A stretch of 64,000 nucleotides of DNA from CAYYJS01 sp964472315 (GTDB taxonomy: Bacteria > Verrucomicrobiota > Kiritimatiellia > UBA8416), in NCBI GenBank assembly GCA_964472315.1, contig CAYYJS010000008.1:20878-84877 (forward strand), written 5' to 3'. Position 1 is the stretch's first letter. Every line of letters begins with the position of its first letter. Below the pieces are notes generated by a model. The model saw nothing but the letters and a program-made list of their open reading frames with translations. It was not told where the DNA came from and searched no databases. The position numbers and the translations under genes are program-made. Of this stretch, positions 45,296 to 53,874 are shown one piece after another.

Positions 45296-46773
45296 TTTGT
45301 CTGGGCGCCGGTCCGGCTGAGGGCGGTGTGGATTTCAACGGCCATCCTGGCGCCGATGCCGGGGATTTCCGCGAGACGGTCGGGGCCGGCGTTGAGCATG
45401 CGGCGGACCGAGCCAAAGTGCTTGAGAAGGAGCTGCTTGCGCTTCTCGCCGATGCCGGCGATATCGTCCAGCACCGAGTTGCGGATGCGGCGGCCGCGCA
45501 ACTGGCGGTGATAGGCGATGGCGAAGCGGTGCGCTTCGTCGCGCAGGCGTTGCAGCACCTTGAGGGCCTTGCTGTCGCGTGGCAGTCGCACCGGGGGCTG
45601 TCCGTTGTCGAGATGGATTTCCTCGAACTGCTTGGCCAACCCGGCGGATGGCAAGGTCGCGAGTCCGAGCGCCGCGAGTTCCGCGCGCGCCGCGCGAAGC
45701 TGTGTGACGCCGCCGTCCACGATCAGCAGGTCGGGCAGGGGTTCGCCCTTCGCGAGCAGGTCGGCGAACCGCCGGCGTACCGCCTCGGCCATCATGGCCG
45801 GGTCGTCGCTGCCCTCGACGGTGCGGATGCGAAAACGGCGGTAGCGGCTGTTGCGCGGCTGTCCGTCGATGGCGCAGACCATGCTGGCGACCGCGTGCGT
45901 GCCGGAGATGTTCGAAACATCGAACGCCTCGATCGTGCGCGGCAGGGCCGGCAGCGTCAACGCCTCCCGCAGTTCCCGCACGCCGTCCAGCGCGGCATCC
46001 TCGCGCATTCTGGGAGTGGGTGCGGCGCGCGCGTGTTGGCGCACCGCCCGCTCGATGTTAAGCAGCATGTCGCGCAGTTCGGCCGCCCGTTCGAAGTCCA
46101 GCGCGGTCGCGGCGGCCCGCATGCCCTCGCGTAGTTCCGTCAGGTATGCCGGGCGGCGCCCGCGCAGGAACTCGCAGGCCTCGTCGAAGCGCGTTCGATA
46201 GTCGGCATGCGAAATCTTGCCGACGCAGGGCGCCGAACACAGACGGATGATGTCGTCGAGGCAGTGCCGGTAGGTTTCCGCATTTGGTTCGAGTGGCGAG
46301 CATTGCCGGATGCCGAAGCGGCGCTCGATGAACTTCAGCGTCGCGCGCGCGGCGGCGGCCGCCGCGTATGGCCCGAAATAGAGCGCGCCGTCCTCACGGC
46401 GGATGCGCACGAGCTGGAAGGTGGGCAGTGCGTCCGTGGCCACGGTGCGCAGCAGCAGGAAGCGCTTGTCGTCGCGCAGCGTCACGTTGTAGCGCGGCTT
46501 GTACTGCTTGATCAGGCGCGCCTCGGTCAGAATGGCGGCGGCCTCGTTGTGCAGCACGACGATGTCGATATCCGCCACGCTGTGCACCATGCCGCGCACC
46601 TTGGGGCCGCCGCTCCGTAGCGTCGCCTCGCGGAAGTAACCGCGCACGCGTTTGCGCAGGGAGGCGGCCTTGCCGACGTAGATGATGCGGCCGTTCCGGT
46701 CGCGCATCAGATAGCATCCGGGTTTGTCAGGCAGCTCGCGGAGCTTCGCCTTCAACGTCGCGTCAATCTGCAT
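45253..46773 (-). CDS. uvrC: Excinuclease ABC subunit C
   Basis: 506 aa from the ATG at 46773 (MQIDATLKAKLRELPDKPGCYLM; GGAAG five bases upstream); an in-frame ATG at 46785 is possible. N-terminal GIY-YIG nuclease (GCYLMRDRNGRIIYVGKA), UVR domain (ALDFERAAELRDMLLNIE), RNase H-like nuclease (IEAFDVSNISGTHAVASMV, LLIVDGGVTQL, DEAHRFAIAYHR) and a terminal helix-hairpin-helix (IPGIGARMAVEI) are all present. It makes both incisions in nucleotide excision repair after UvrAB. It is about 80 residues shorter than typical UvrC, the loss spread over linkers. The start lies inside the end of the kinase gene. Confidence 0.95.
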   Translation of the reverse strand: MQIDATLKAKLRELPDKPGCYLMRDRNGRIIYVGKAASLRKRVRGYFREATLRSGGPKVRGMVHSVADIDIVVLHNEAAAILTEARLIKQYKPRYNVTLRDDKRFLLLRTVATDALPTFQLVRIRREDGALYFGPYAAAAAARATLKFIERRFGIRQCSPLEPNAETYRHCLDDIIRLCSAPCVGKISHADYRTRFDEACEFLRGRRPAYLTELREGMRAAATALDFERAAELRDMLLNIERAVRQHARAAPTPRMREDAALDGVRELREALTLPALPRTIEAFDVSNISGTHAVASMVCAIDGQPRNSRYRRFRIRTVEGSDDPAMMAEAVRRRFADLLAKGEPLPDLLIVDGGVTQLRAARAELAALGLATLPSAGLAKQFEEIHLDNGQPPVRLPRDSKALKVLQRLRDEAHRFAIAYHRQLRGRRIRNSVLDDIAGIGEKRKQLLLKHFGSVRRMLNAGPDRLAEIPGIGARMAVEIHTALSRTGAQTNQLRSGGLPPGYQA

Positions 46774-48472
46774 GTCCGCTTCCATCCAGCGCGCGCCGCA
46801 TGGCCCCGGCGAACGTGCGCGCGTCCATCGGCTTGCGCAGATACTCCCGGATGCCGATGGCGCGGGCGACCTCGGGTGTGACGCGTTCGCTGAAGCCGGA
46901 GCAGAGGACGATCGGCACGTCGGGGCGCGCGGCCAGCGCGCGCCGCGCGAACTCGTCGCCGGTCAGGTTGGGCATGGTCTGATCGGTCAGAATCGCCGCG
47001 TAGCGTTCCGGATGCGTCAGGAAAGCGTCCAGCGCCTCCGTGCTCGACGTGAAGGCATCCACTTCGTACCCGAGGTGGCGCAGGAGGATTTCCTCAAGTT
47101 GCGCGATGGCCTCCTCGTCGTCCACGGCGAGGATCCGTTCGCCATGGCCGCGCGGCATGTCTTGCTCGTCGCCCTCGTCGGACACCGTGTCGGCGGTGGG
47201 CGCCGACACCGGAAAGAGCAGGCGGAAGGTCGTTCCCTCGTCAAGCGTGGTGCTCACGAAAATGCCGCCGCCATAGCTCTTGACGATGCCGTGGACGGTT
47301 GCCAGTCCGAGCCCCGTGCCCTCCTTGCCCTGTTTGGTGGTGAAATAGGGCTCGAACATGCGCTGCATGACATCGGCATCGATGCCGTGCCCGGTATCGC
47401 GCACCGCGAGGCAGACGTAGTCGCCTGGCGCAACCGTCAGACCGAACGCCGTGCGGGGTTCCACGAGGCGCTCTTCGGCGAGCGAGACCTCCAGGATGCC
47501 GCCACGCTCGCGCATGGCATGGTAGGCGTTCGTGCAGAGGTTCATGACGATCTGGTGCACCTGCGTCGAGTCGGCAAGCGCCGGTCGGCAGTTTTCGTCG
47601 ATGTTGCGGCGGATCTGGATTGTCGAGGGAAGCGTGCCTTGCAGCAGTTTCAGCGCCTCCTTGAGCACGGGATGGAACAGGAGGGGCCGCCGCTCGTGCT
47701 CGCGCCGCCGGCTGAAGGTCAGGATCTGGGCCACGAGCTCGCCGGCGCGCTTGGCGCCCCGGTAGACCTCCTGAAGGCTGCGGTAACTCGGATGGTCGGG
47801 CGCCGTGTCCTGGAGTACGAGTTCGGTGTAACCCAGGATAGGGCTGAGGATGTTGTTGAAGTCGTGAGCGATGCCGCCGGCCAATGTGCCCAATGCTTCC
47901 ATTTTCTGGGACTGTCGCAACTGGTTTTCAAGTTCGGCCTCGTGCGTGACGTCGCGTTTGACGGCCACAAAATGCGTGATCTTCCCGTCCTGGTTCCGGA
48001 CGGGCGAGATGGTGGCTTCTTCGTCGAAGAGACGACCGTTTTTCGCCCGGTTGGTGAAGCGGCCCCGCCAGACGCGGCCTTCGGTGAGTTGTGTCCAGAG
48101 GCGTGCGTAGAAGGCGTCGTCATGGCGGCCGCTCTTGACGATGCTCGGCTTGTGGCCGATCGCCTCGGCACGGGGATATCCGGTAAGCTGTTCGAAGGCG
48201 GGGTTCACGTATTCGATGACGCCGTCGGCCTTCGTGATGACGATGCCTTCGGCGGCCTGCTCGATCGCCGTAAAGAGGCGTTGCCGTTCGTCCTCGAACG
48301 CCATGTTCCGTTGCCGCTGGTCTTCACGGCTCCGCTGTTCGCTATAGCGCTGGCGGGTGCGGTGCAGGAGCAGGAAACCGGTCAGAACAGCCAAGGCGAG
48401 GGTGGAGGCGGCTTGAGCGATCTCCGGCAGCAGGCTGATCGAACTGAGTGACGAAGCCAGGGCGATTGACAT
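46763..48472 (-). CDS. Hybrid PAS sensor histidine kinase with receiver domain
   Basis: 569 aa from MSIALASSLSSISLLPEIAQ (ATG at 48472). One N-terminal transmembrane helix (about 16-36), a charged linker, a PAS/PAC sensor (about 60-190, ITKADGVIEYVNPAFEQLTGY), HisKA with H-box GGIAHDFNNILSPILGY, HATPase (NLCTNAYHAM, DTGHGIDADV, GTGLGLATVHGIVKSYGG) and a C-terminal receiver with phospho-acceptor in LTDQTMPNLTGDEF. The single short membrane anchor suggests that PAS sensing is cytoplasmic. No DNA-binding response regulator is adjacent. The stop lies within the uvrC start region. Confidence 0.94.
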   Translation of the reverse strand: MSIALASSLSSISLLPEIAQAASTLALAVLTGFLLLHRTRQRYSEQRSREDQRQRNMAFEDERQRLFTAIEQAAEGIVITKADGVIEYVNPAFEQLTGYPRAEAIGHKPSIVKSGRHDDAFYARLWTQLTEGRVWRGRFTNRAKNGRLFDEEATISPVRNQDGKITHFVAVKRDVTHEAELENQLRQSQKMEALGTLAGGIAHDFNNILSPILGYTELVLQDTAPDHPSYRSLQEVYRGAKRAGELVAQILTFSRRREHERRPLLFHPVLKEALKLLQGTLPSTIQIRRNIDENCRPALADSTQVHQIVMNLCTNAYHAMRERGGILEVSLAEERLVEPRTAFGLTVAPGDYVCLAVRDTGHGIDADVMQRMFEPYFTTKQGKEGTGLGLATVHGIVKSYGGGIFVSTTLDEGTTFRLLFPVSAPTADTVSDEGDEQDMPRGHGERILAVDDEEAIAQLEEILLRHLGYEVDAFTSSTEALDAFLTHPERYAAILTDQTMPNLTGDEFARRALAARPDVPIVLCSGFSERVTPEVARAIGIREYLRKPMDARTFAGAMRRALDGSGHAD

Positions 48473-48509
48473 GGCGATATCATACGCGGTCGGCGCGCCG
48501 CTCACGAGA

Positions 48510-49382
48510 TCATTCCGCGTGGGAGGCGCCGAATAGCCGGACGATGGCCGGCGTGATGTCCGTGATGGCGTGCACGGCGTCGCGGAGTCGGTCGGCGTCC
48601 GGGCCGATGGCGGCGAAAGGCACGGCATGCGTGGTGTGGGTGCGCCGCCGCATGTCTTCGATGTTGCCGTGATCGCTGGCGAGCAGCAGCGTGAGGCGCG
48701 CCGCGCGGCAGCGGTCGAGCAGCCGCGCGACGAACCGGTCGAGCCGGCCCAGAACGCGCCGCGCCTGCGCCATGTCGCCCGTATGGCCGGCGCGATCGGT
48801 CATGAAATGCTCGAAGAGCGTAAAGCCGTAACCGGCCGCCACGCCGGCAAGGTCGTCGGCGGCCTCTTCGGGCGAAAGGATGGCGCCCGTGTAGCCGCGG
48901 GCGACGAGCGTTTCGCGCGTCAGGTCGTGGCATACCGCCTGGTGGGCCAGCAGTTCGGGTTTCAGGCGTACCGTACCGAAGGCGCTGAGAGTGGCGACGG
49001 TGGTGACGGAGTGGCGGCGTGCCTGGAGCACGTGGCCGATATCGTCCGCGTAGTAGGCGTTGGCAAACGTGGCGCCGACGCCGATGGCCTGCAATTGCGC
49101 GAAGATGTTATGAGCCTCGACGATGCGCCGCAACTCGGGGCCAGGGAAGCCCTCCGCATGCCGCTGAAGCCGCGCGGCCGCGTTGACGCCCGTGAGGATC
49201 GCCGTCTGCCCCGTGGCGCTCTGCGGCAATCCGGGGACCCCGAGTTGGGCATCGATCGGGCGGGCCGCGGTGCGGAGGAGGGCCGCCAGCGCGGGGCACA
49301 CGTCGTCGCGGACCGGGTTGACATCCGGGTCATCCGATCCGATGCCGAGGCCATCGACGAAGAGCAGCAGTACCTTTGGCAT
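48510..49382 (-). CDS. Alkaline phosphatase superfamily metalloenzyme (phosphoglyceromutase-like)
   Basis: 290 aa. The metalloenzyme core is visible: VLLLFVDGLGIG, then LPQSATGQTAILTG with the probable nucleophilic Ser/Thr, TDRAGHTGD, and SDHGNIEDMRRRTHTTHAVPF with metal-binding Asp and His. This is the fold of 2,3-BPG-independent phosphoglycerate mutase, phosphopentomutase and nucleotide pyrophosphatases, but at 290 aa it lacks their large insert or cap. The reaction cannot be assigned from sequence. It lies between the kinase and an isochorismatase-like gene on one strand with short gaps. Confidence 0.8.
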   Translation of the reverse strand: MPKVLLLFVDGLGIGSDDPDVNPVRDDVCPALAALLRTAARPIDAQLGVPGLPQSATGQTAILTGVNAAARLQRHAEGFPGPELRRIVEAHNIFAQLQAIGVGATFANAYYADDIGHVLQARRHSVTTVATLSAFGTVRLKPELLAHQAVCHDLTRETLVARGYTGAILSPEEAADDLAGVAAGYGFTLFEHFMTDRAGHTGDMAQARRVLGRLDRFVARLLDRCRAARLTLLLASDHGNIEDMRRRTHTTHAVPFAAIGPDADRLRDAVHAITDITPAIVRLFGASHAE

Positions 49383-49409
49383 GTATCCCGCGCGGCGGAC
49401 CCCCGCCGG

Positions 49410-49973
49410 CTACTTCACGATCTTGAGAACGTTCCGGAACGCCGGATGCCCGGCGCTGCGCATGAGCTCGAAGACGGCGGTTTCGACGCTCGTGATATGG
49501 CCCTGGCCGGAGCCGACGGAGTGGAACCCGCACGCGCGGATCTTCTCGAGGCCGATGGCCTTGTCCGCGGCGCGACGGGAGGAGACGGCATCGGCGACCA
49601 CTTCCGCCGCATACCCGTCGCGGATCAGGTCGACGGCTGTCTGGTAGACGCAGACATGCGTCTCGATGCCGGCGATGAGCACCTGCTTGCGCCCGGTGGC
49701 CTTCAACGCGTCGAGGAACGCGGGCTCGCCGCGGCAACTGAAGCTCATCTTCGGAATCGCCGGCCGGTCGCCCAACAGCGCCTGCAACGGGGCGATGGTC
49801 GGTCCCATGCGCGAGGGGTTCTGTTCCAGGCGGATGATCGGCACTCCCAGCGCCTGCATCGCCCGGACGAGCTTGACGAGATTCTCGACAAGCGCCTCGC
49901 GGTCGTCCATCACGGCCGTCAGCTTTTCCTGCGCATCGATCACGACGAGTACGGTGTTGTCGACTGTCAGCAT
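49410..49973 (-). CDS. Isochorismatase-family cysteine hydrolase
   Basis: 187 aa from MLTVDNTVLVVIDAQEKL (ATG at 49973; AAGGAG seven bases upstream). The Asp-Lys-Cys triad is recognisable: Asp in VVIDAQ, Lys in IPKMSFSC and the nucleophile in GIETHVCVYQT. The family includes nicotinamidases, carbamoylases and YcaC-like hydrolases; FSCRGEPAF and GIETHVCV resemble the YcaC/isochorismatase-like group. Substrate unknown. It starts 25 bases after the recD2 stop. Confidence 0.88.
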   Translation of the reverse strand: MLTVDNTVLVVIDAQEKLTAVMDDREALVENLVKLVRAMQALGVPIIRLEQNPSRMGPTIAPLQALLGDRPAIPKMSFSCRGEPAFLDALKATGRKQVLIAGIETHVCVYQTAVDLIRDGYAAEVVADAVSSRRAADKAIGLEKIRACGFHSVGSGQGHITSVETAVFELMRSAGHPAFRNVLKIVK

Positions 49974-49998
49974 GGTCTTGCTCCTTCGGGTTCCGGGT

Positions 49999-52212
49999 TC
50001 AGCCACGCGCCTTCAGCCGCAGCCGGCGCGCAAGGTCGGTGCGGCGCTGTTGGATGTCGTTGTTGCGGATGGCCATGCCCACGGCCTTGCGCGACCCGAT
50101 CAGGCAAACCAGTTCGCGGCCACGCGTGATGGCCGTGTACAGCAGGTTGCGCTGCAACAGCTTGAAATGCTGGGTGGTAAGCAGAATCACCACGGCGGGG
50201 TACTCGCTGCCCTGTGCCTTGTGGATGGAACAGGCGTAGGCGTGCACGAGTTCGTCCAGCTCCGAGAATTCGTACTTCACGGTTCGGCCGTCCATGTCGA
50301 CAGACAGCTCGTGGTCCTCTTCGACGACGAAGCTGATGCGTCCGATGTCGCCGTTGAAAACCTCTTTGTCGTAGTTGTTGCGGATCTGCATGACCCGGTC
50401 GCCTTTGCGGTAATGGCGGCCGAAACGCTCGATGTGGTGACCGCTGGGGTTGAGCGCCTGTTGCAGAACGCCGTTCAGGTTCTCCGCCCCGAGTTGGTTG
50501 CGGCGCATGGGCGTCAGCACCTGGATGTCAACCATGGGATCGAACCCGAAACGCTTCGGGATGCGGTCGGTCACGAGACCGATGAGCTTGGCGATCACGT
50601 CGTCGGGAGTCTCCGCCTCGATGAAATAGAAGTCGGACGGGTCCCCGCCGGTGCCGGCCTCGATAAACTCCCCGCGGTTGACGCGGTGGGCGTTCTCGAC
50701 GATGCCGCCCCCGCGTTTCTGTCGGAAGATCGTCGTGAGGGACGTGCAAGGCGCCGCCTGGGAGTCGATGATGTCACGCAGGACGTTGCCGGGACCGACG
50801 CTCGGAAGCTGGTCGATATCGCCGACGAGAACCACGTGCGCCGCCGCCGGCAGGGCTTCGACGAAACTGCGCATCAGGTGGATGTCGACCATCGACATCT
50901 CGTCAAGGATGACGACCTGCGCGTCCAGCGGGTTGTCCGCGCCGAACTCGAACCCCCCGTTCTGAGGTTGGAACTTGAGCAAGCGGTGGATCGTTTGCGC
51001 GTCGTGGCCCGTGGCCTCTTCCATGCGCTTCGCGGCCCGCCCCGTCGGAGCGGCGAGAGCCACCCGCAACCGGCGGGCGCGGAATACTTCCACCAAGGCG
51101 CGGATGATGGTGGTCTTGCCGACACCCGGTCCGCCGGTGATGACCGACACCTTCTCGGTGAGCGCCATGCGCAGCGCGGCGACCTGGCTGGGAGCGAAGT
51201 CGATGCGCACCTGCTCCCCGGCCCAGGCGATCGCCTTGTCGGCCAGGATGGGCCGGAACCCCGCCTCCGCGGTCAGCAGGCGATGCAGGTTTGCGGCGAC
51301 CGATACTTCCGCGTCGTAGACGCCCTTGAGGAAGATGTTGTCACCCTCCTTGACCAGCCGGTGCGCGTCGAGTTCGCACCGCAGGGCCGGCGTCAGCGTC
51401 TCCACGGGAATCGTGAGCAGCGCTTCGGCGTTCAGGAGCAGTTCGGCCTCCGTGCAGAAACAGTGTCCTTCGTCCGTGAGCGTCTGCAAAATATGCACCA
51501 GCCCCGCGCGGGCGCGCACGTCCGACTCGGGCGGAATGCCGAGGCTCATGGCGACGCCATCGGCGGTCTTGAAGCCGATGCCCCAGATATCGGTACAGAG
51601 CCGGTAGGGATTGCTCCGGATCAGGGCAACCGATTCCGTACCGTAGGTCCGGTAGATGCGAGCCGACTGGGCGGTGCCGATGCCATGGCCCTGCAGGAAG
51701 ATCATGATGTCGCGGACGCCCTTCTGCTCGCTCCACGACTCCTTGATGCGTTTGCGACGCACGGGACCGATGCCCTCGACCTCCTCCAGCCGCTGCGATT
51801 CCTTGTCGATGATGCGCAACGTCGTGTCGCCGAACAGCGCGACCAGTCGTTTGGCCAGTTCCTTGCCGATGCCGCGCACCATGCCGCTGCCGAGATACCG
51901 TTCGATGCCGCGCGCCGAAGTGGGGGCGATGCAGGTGATGTTGTCGGCCTGGAACTGGTAGCCGTATTGCGTGTTGCGGGTCCACTGTCCATCGGCCTTG
52001 AGGCTCTCGCCGAGCCACATGGCCGAGCAGGTGCCGACGATGGTGGTCGGTTCCGCCTGACCGTCCACCTTGACGCGCGCAACCGTGTAGCCCGACTCCT
52101 CGTTGCGGAAGACGATGCTCTCGACGGTGCCGGTCAGTTCATGCGACTCGGCGCCCGCCTGCGGGGCGGGCGCGCGTTTCGGTTTCGGTTTCCAGTTCGG
52201 GTTCTTCTTCAT
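49999..52212 (-). CDS. recD2: RecD2-type ATP-dependent DNA helicase
   Basis: 737 aa, typical for RecD2 found outside RecBCD. Order: N-terminal OB-like domain (TGTVESIVFRNEESGYTVARV), helix-hairpin-helix region, Walker A (TGGPGVGKTTIIRAL), DExx box (VVILDEMSMVD), motif III (VLVGDIDQLPSVGPG), motif IV-V (VLTPMRRNQLGAENLN) and the C-terminal UvrD-like motif VHAYACSIHKAQGSEYPAV. It unwinds DNA 5' to 3'. A Lys/Pro-rich tail starts the protein. No recB or recC is nearby. Confidence 0.95.
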   Translation of the reverse strand: MKKNPNWKPKPKRAPAPQAGAESHELTGTVESIVFRNEESGYTVARVKVDGQAEPTTIVGTCSAMWLGESLKADGQWTRNTQYGYQFQADNITCIAPTSARGIERYLGSGMVRGIGKELAKRLVALFGDTTLRIIDKESQRLEEVEGIGPVRRKRIKESWSEQKGVRDIMIFLQGHGIGTAQSARIYRTYGTESVALIRSNPYRLCTDIWGIGFKTADGVAMSLGIPPESDVRARAGLVHILQTLTDEGHCFCTEAELLLNAEALLTIPVETLTPALRCELDAHRLVKEGDNIFLKGVYDAEVSVAANLHRLLTAEAGFRPILADKAIAWAGEQVRIDFAPSQVAALRMALTEKVSVITGGPGVGKTTIIRALVEVFRARRLRVALAAPTGRAAKRMEEATGHDAQTIHRLLKFQPQNGGFEFGADNPLDAQVVILDEMSMVDIHLMRSFVEALPAAAHVVLVGDIDQLPSVGPGNVLRDIIDSQAAPCTSLTTIFRQKRGGGIVENAHRVNRGEFIEAGTGGDPSDFYFIEAETPDDVIAKLIGLVTDRIPKRFGFDPMVDIQVLTPMRRNQLGAENLNGVLQQALNPSGHHIERFGRHYRKGDRVMQIRNNYDKEVFNGDIGRISFVVEEDHELSVDMDGRTVKYEFSELDELVHAYACSIHKAQGSEYPAVVILLTTQHFKLLQRNLLYTAITRGRELVCLIGSRKAVGMAIRNNDIQQRRTDLARRLRLKARG

Positions 52213-52333
52213 CGCGCACCACGCGGGGCATCAAAGCACAAAGCATCGTGTCGTGCGAACCGGAAAGTCGCGTCCGCTCGGGAACCCCGCGCCGGCAGCG
52301 GCGTCCGCTCGGCGCGCCGGTTCGGCGAACGGC

Positions 52334-53560
52334 TCAGTGGCTGACGGCGACACGGGCGCCCCTGGGCTGGCCGATCGCCTCCAGCAACTCGCCGAACCAG
52401 GGCGTTCCGGTGTCGAACGGCTTTCCGCCCCTGATCCGTTCGAACTCGATCGCGCGCAGGGCGTTGCGCCGGTCCTCGTCTTCACCGATCACACCGGCCT
52501 CGCCGCGCCGCGCGCAGTCGACGGCCAGGTTCGCGCAACGTTTGATCAGTTTGCGGTCAGCGGCATTGGCGGCCGCGGCGCGGGCAAAGTAGCCGCTCTT
52601 CTGAATCAGCACCTTCTCGGCGCCGAGCATGTCGGCGAACTGCTTGCCGAACCATTTGCCGGGGTTGACGGCGTCGAGTTTGACATGGCCGAACGCATCG
52701 CGCGGGATGTCCTCGCCCTTCGCCTCCATCTCCCGGACGATCGCCTCCACGCCGGCGCCTTCGGAGATGAAGATGTTGACGCAGTCGATGGCATCCATCA
52801 CGGCCTTGAGGCGCCTGGCTTCGGCAGCCAGATCGACGGCCATCTCGGGAATGAAGATGCCGTGCACGTCGCGGCGCTCCCTGGTGAGTCCCATGCCGGG
52901 CACGAACGCGAGTCCGGCCAGACGCTCGCGGTAGACTTTGGCGGTGTAGGCCGTCAGCCAGCCGCAGTTGCGGCCCATGACCTCGTGCACGATAAGCATG
53001 CGCGGATTGGCGTTGTGCTCGGAGACCACGTTGGCGAAGAACTTCGCGCCTTCCTCGGCGGCGGTCCAGGCGCCGAGGCTCTGGCGGATCGGGTAGACGT
53101 CGTTGTCGATCGTCTTCGGCAGGCCGACCACGGTCAGGTTGTAATCGTGTTGCTTCAGATAGGCGGCCAGGTCGGCGGCCGCGGTATTCGTGTCGTCCCC
53201 GCCAATGGTGTGGAGCACGTCGACGCCGTCGTGGGTAAGCCGGTCGGCGGCGACTTTGCGGGGATCTTCGCCTTCCTTCACAAGCCCGCGCTTGAGGCAG
53301 TCCTTCACGTTGGTCAGCTTCACGCGGCTGTTGCCGATGGGGCTGCCGCCGTGCTGGTGCAGGATGGCCGCCTGCGCGCGTATATCCGGTGTGACCGTGA
53401 AACTATCGCCCAGCAGCAGGCCCTTGTAGCCCGCGCGGTAACAGATCAGTTCGACCTCCGGCGCAACCTCCGTATAGCGCTGGATAAGCGCGCCGAGAGC
53501 CGAGGATAGACAGGGCGCGAGGCCGCCCGCCGTCAGCATTGCCACTTTCTTGACTGCCAT
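52334..53560 (-). CDS. pfp: PPi-dependent 6-phosphofructokinase
   Basis: 408 aa. AAGGAG lies nine bases before the ATG. Key motifs: LTAGGLAPCLSSALGAL, HTIGGDDTNTAAADLAAYL and VGLPKTIDND. The GGDD sequence (ATP enzymes have GGDG) and PKTIDND mark pyrophosphate as phosphoryl donor. The reaction interconverts fructose 6-phosphate and fructose 1,6-bisphosphate reversibly and saves ATP in glycolysis. Length and motifs match the 400-residue bacterial Pfp group. It heads the minus-strand cluster. Confidence 0.92.
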   Translation of the reverse strand: MAVKKVAMLTAGGLAPCLSSALGALIQRYTEVAPEVELICYRAGYKGLLLGDSFTVTPDIRAQAAILHQHGGSPIGNSRVKLTNVKDCLKRGLVKEGEDPRKVAADRLTHDGVDVLHTIGGDDTNTAAADLAAYLKQHDYNLTVVGLPKTIDNDVYPIRQSLGAWTAAEEGAKFFANVVSEHNANPRMLIVHEVMGRNCGWLTAYTAKVYRERLAGLAFVPGMGLTRERRDVHGIFIPEMAVDLAAEARRLKAVMDAIDCVNIFISEGAGVEAIVREMEAKGEDIPRDAFGHVKLDAVNPGKWFGKQFADMLGAEKVLIQKSGYFARAAAANAADRKLIKRCANLAVDCARRGEAGVIGEDEDRRNALRAIEFERIRGGKPFDTGTPWFGELLEAIGQPRGARVAVSH

Positions 53561-53692
53561 GGTTTCGACTCCTTGTGGGTCAGATTCGTCCGCCGCATAC
53601 CCTCATGCCGCACCCCGGGGTACGGTTGCGGGCCATATGATGGGAATGGCACCCCGCTTGGCAAGTGAAAAACGGGCGCGTGTTCTTGTCCC

Positions 53693-53721
53693 TTGCTTCA
53701 ATCCATCGCGCCCGCTAGAGT
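53693..53721 (+). promoter_or_regulatory. Candidate promoter for the deacetylase-like gene
   Basis: TTGCTT (53693-53698), 17 bases, TAGAGT (53716-53721). Both hexamers are only partly consensus. It lies about 135 bases before the hydrolase start and 37 bases before a short ORF with a strong ribosome-binding site. Confidence 0.3.
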
Positions 53722-53757
53722 TGTCCCCGTTCCCGTAACGTGCGTCGAGGAGGTTAG

Positions 53758-53874
53758 ATGAAGCAGTCCGGTTGGGTCCCTAACGGCTGTTGCCGGATGA
53801 TGAAGCGCGACCTCGGGCTCGGCGACGAAACAGCCCCGGTAGGTATCCATTTCCATGTCCCCGGACGTCCCTGA
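53758..53874 (+). CDS. Possible 38-aa leader peptide
   Basis: GAGGAGG four bases before the ATG at 53758 is the best ribosome-binding site in this interval. The frame encodes MKQSGWVPNGCCRMMKRDLG... for 38 codons and ends inside the deacetylase-like gene, in another frame, 20 bases past its ATG at 53855. It could couple translation of that gene or be a chance frame. No homology recognised. Confidence 0.3.
   Translation: MKQSGWVPNGCCRMMKRDLGLGDETAPVGIHFHVPGRP

Noticed and set aside
40618..48472. Histidine kinase and sigma-54 activator as one two-component system
   Set aside because: The activator has a GAF domain and no receiver; the kinase carries its own receiver. Nothing in the sequence links them.
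53647..53662. Possible sigma-54 promoter TGGCAC...TTGGC ahead of the deacetylase-like gene
   Set aside because: The GC of the -12 element is one base too far from the -24 GG; this spacing is not tolerated.
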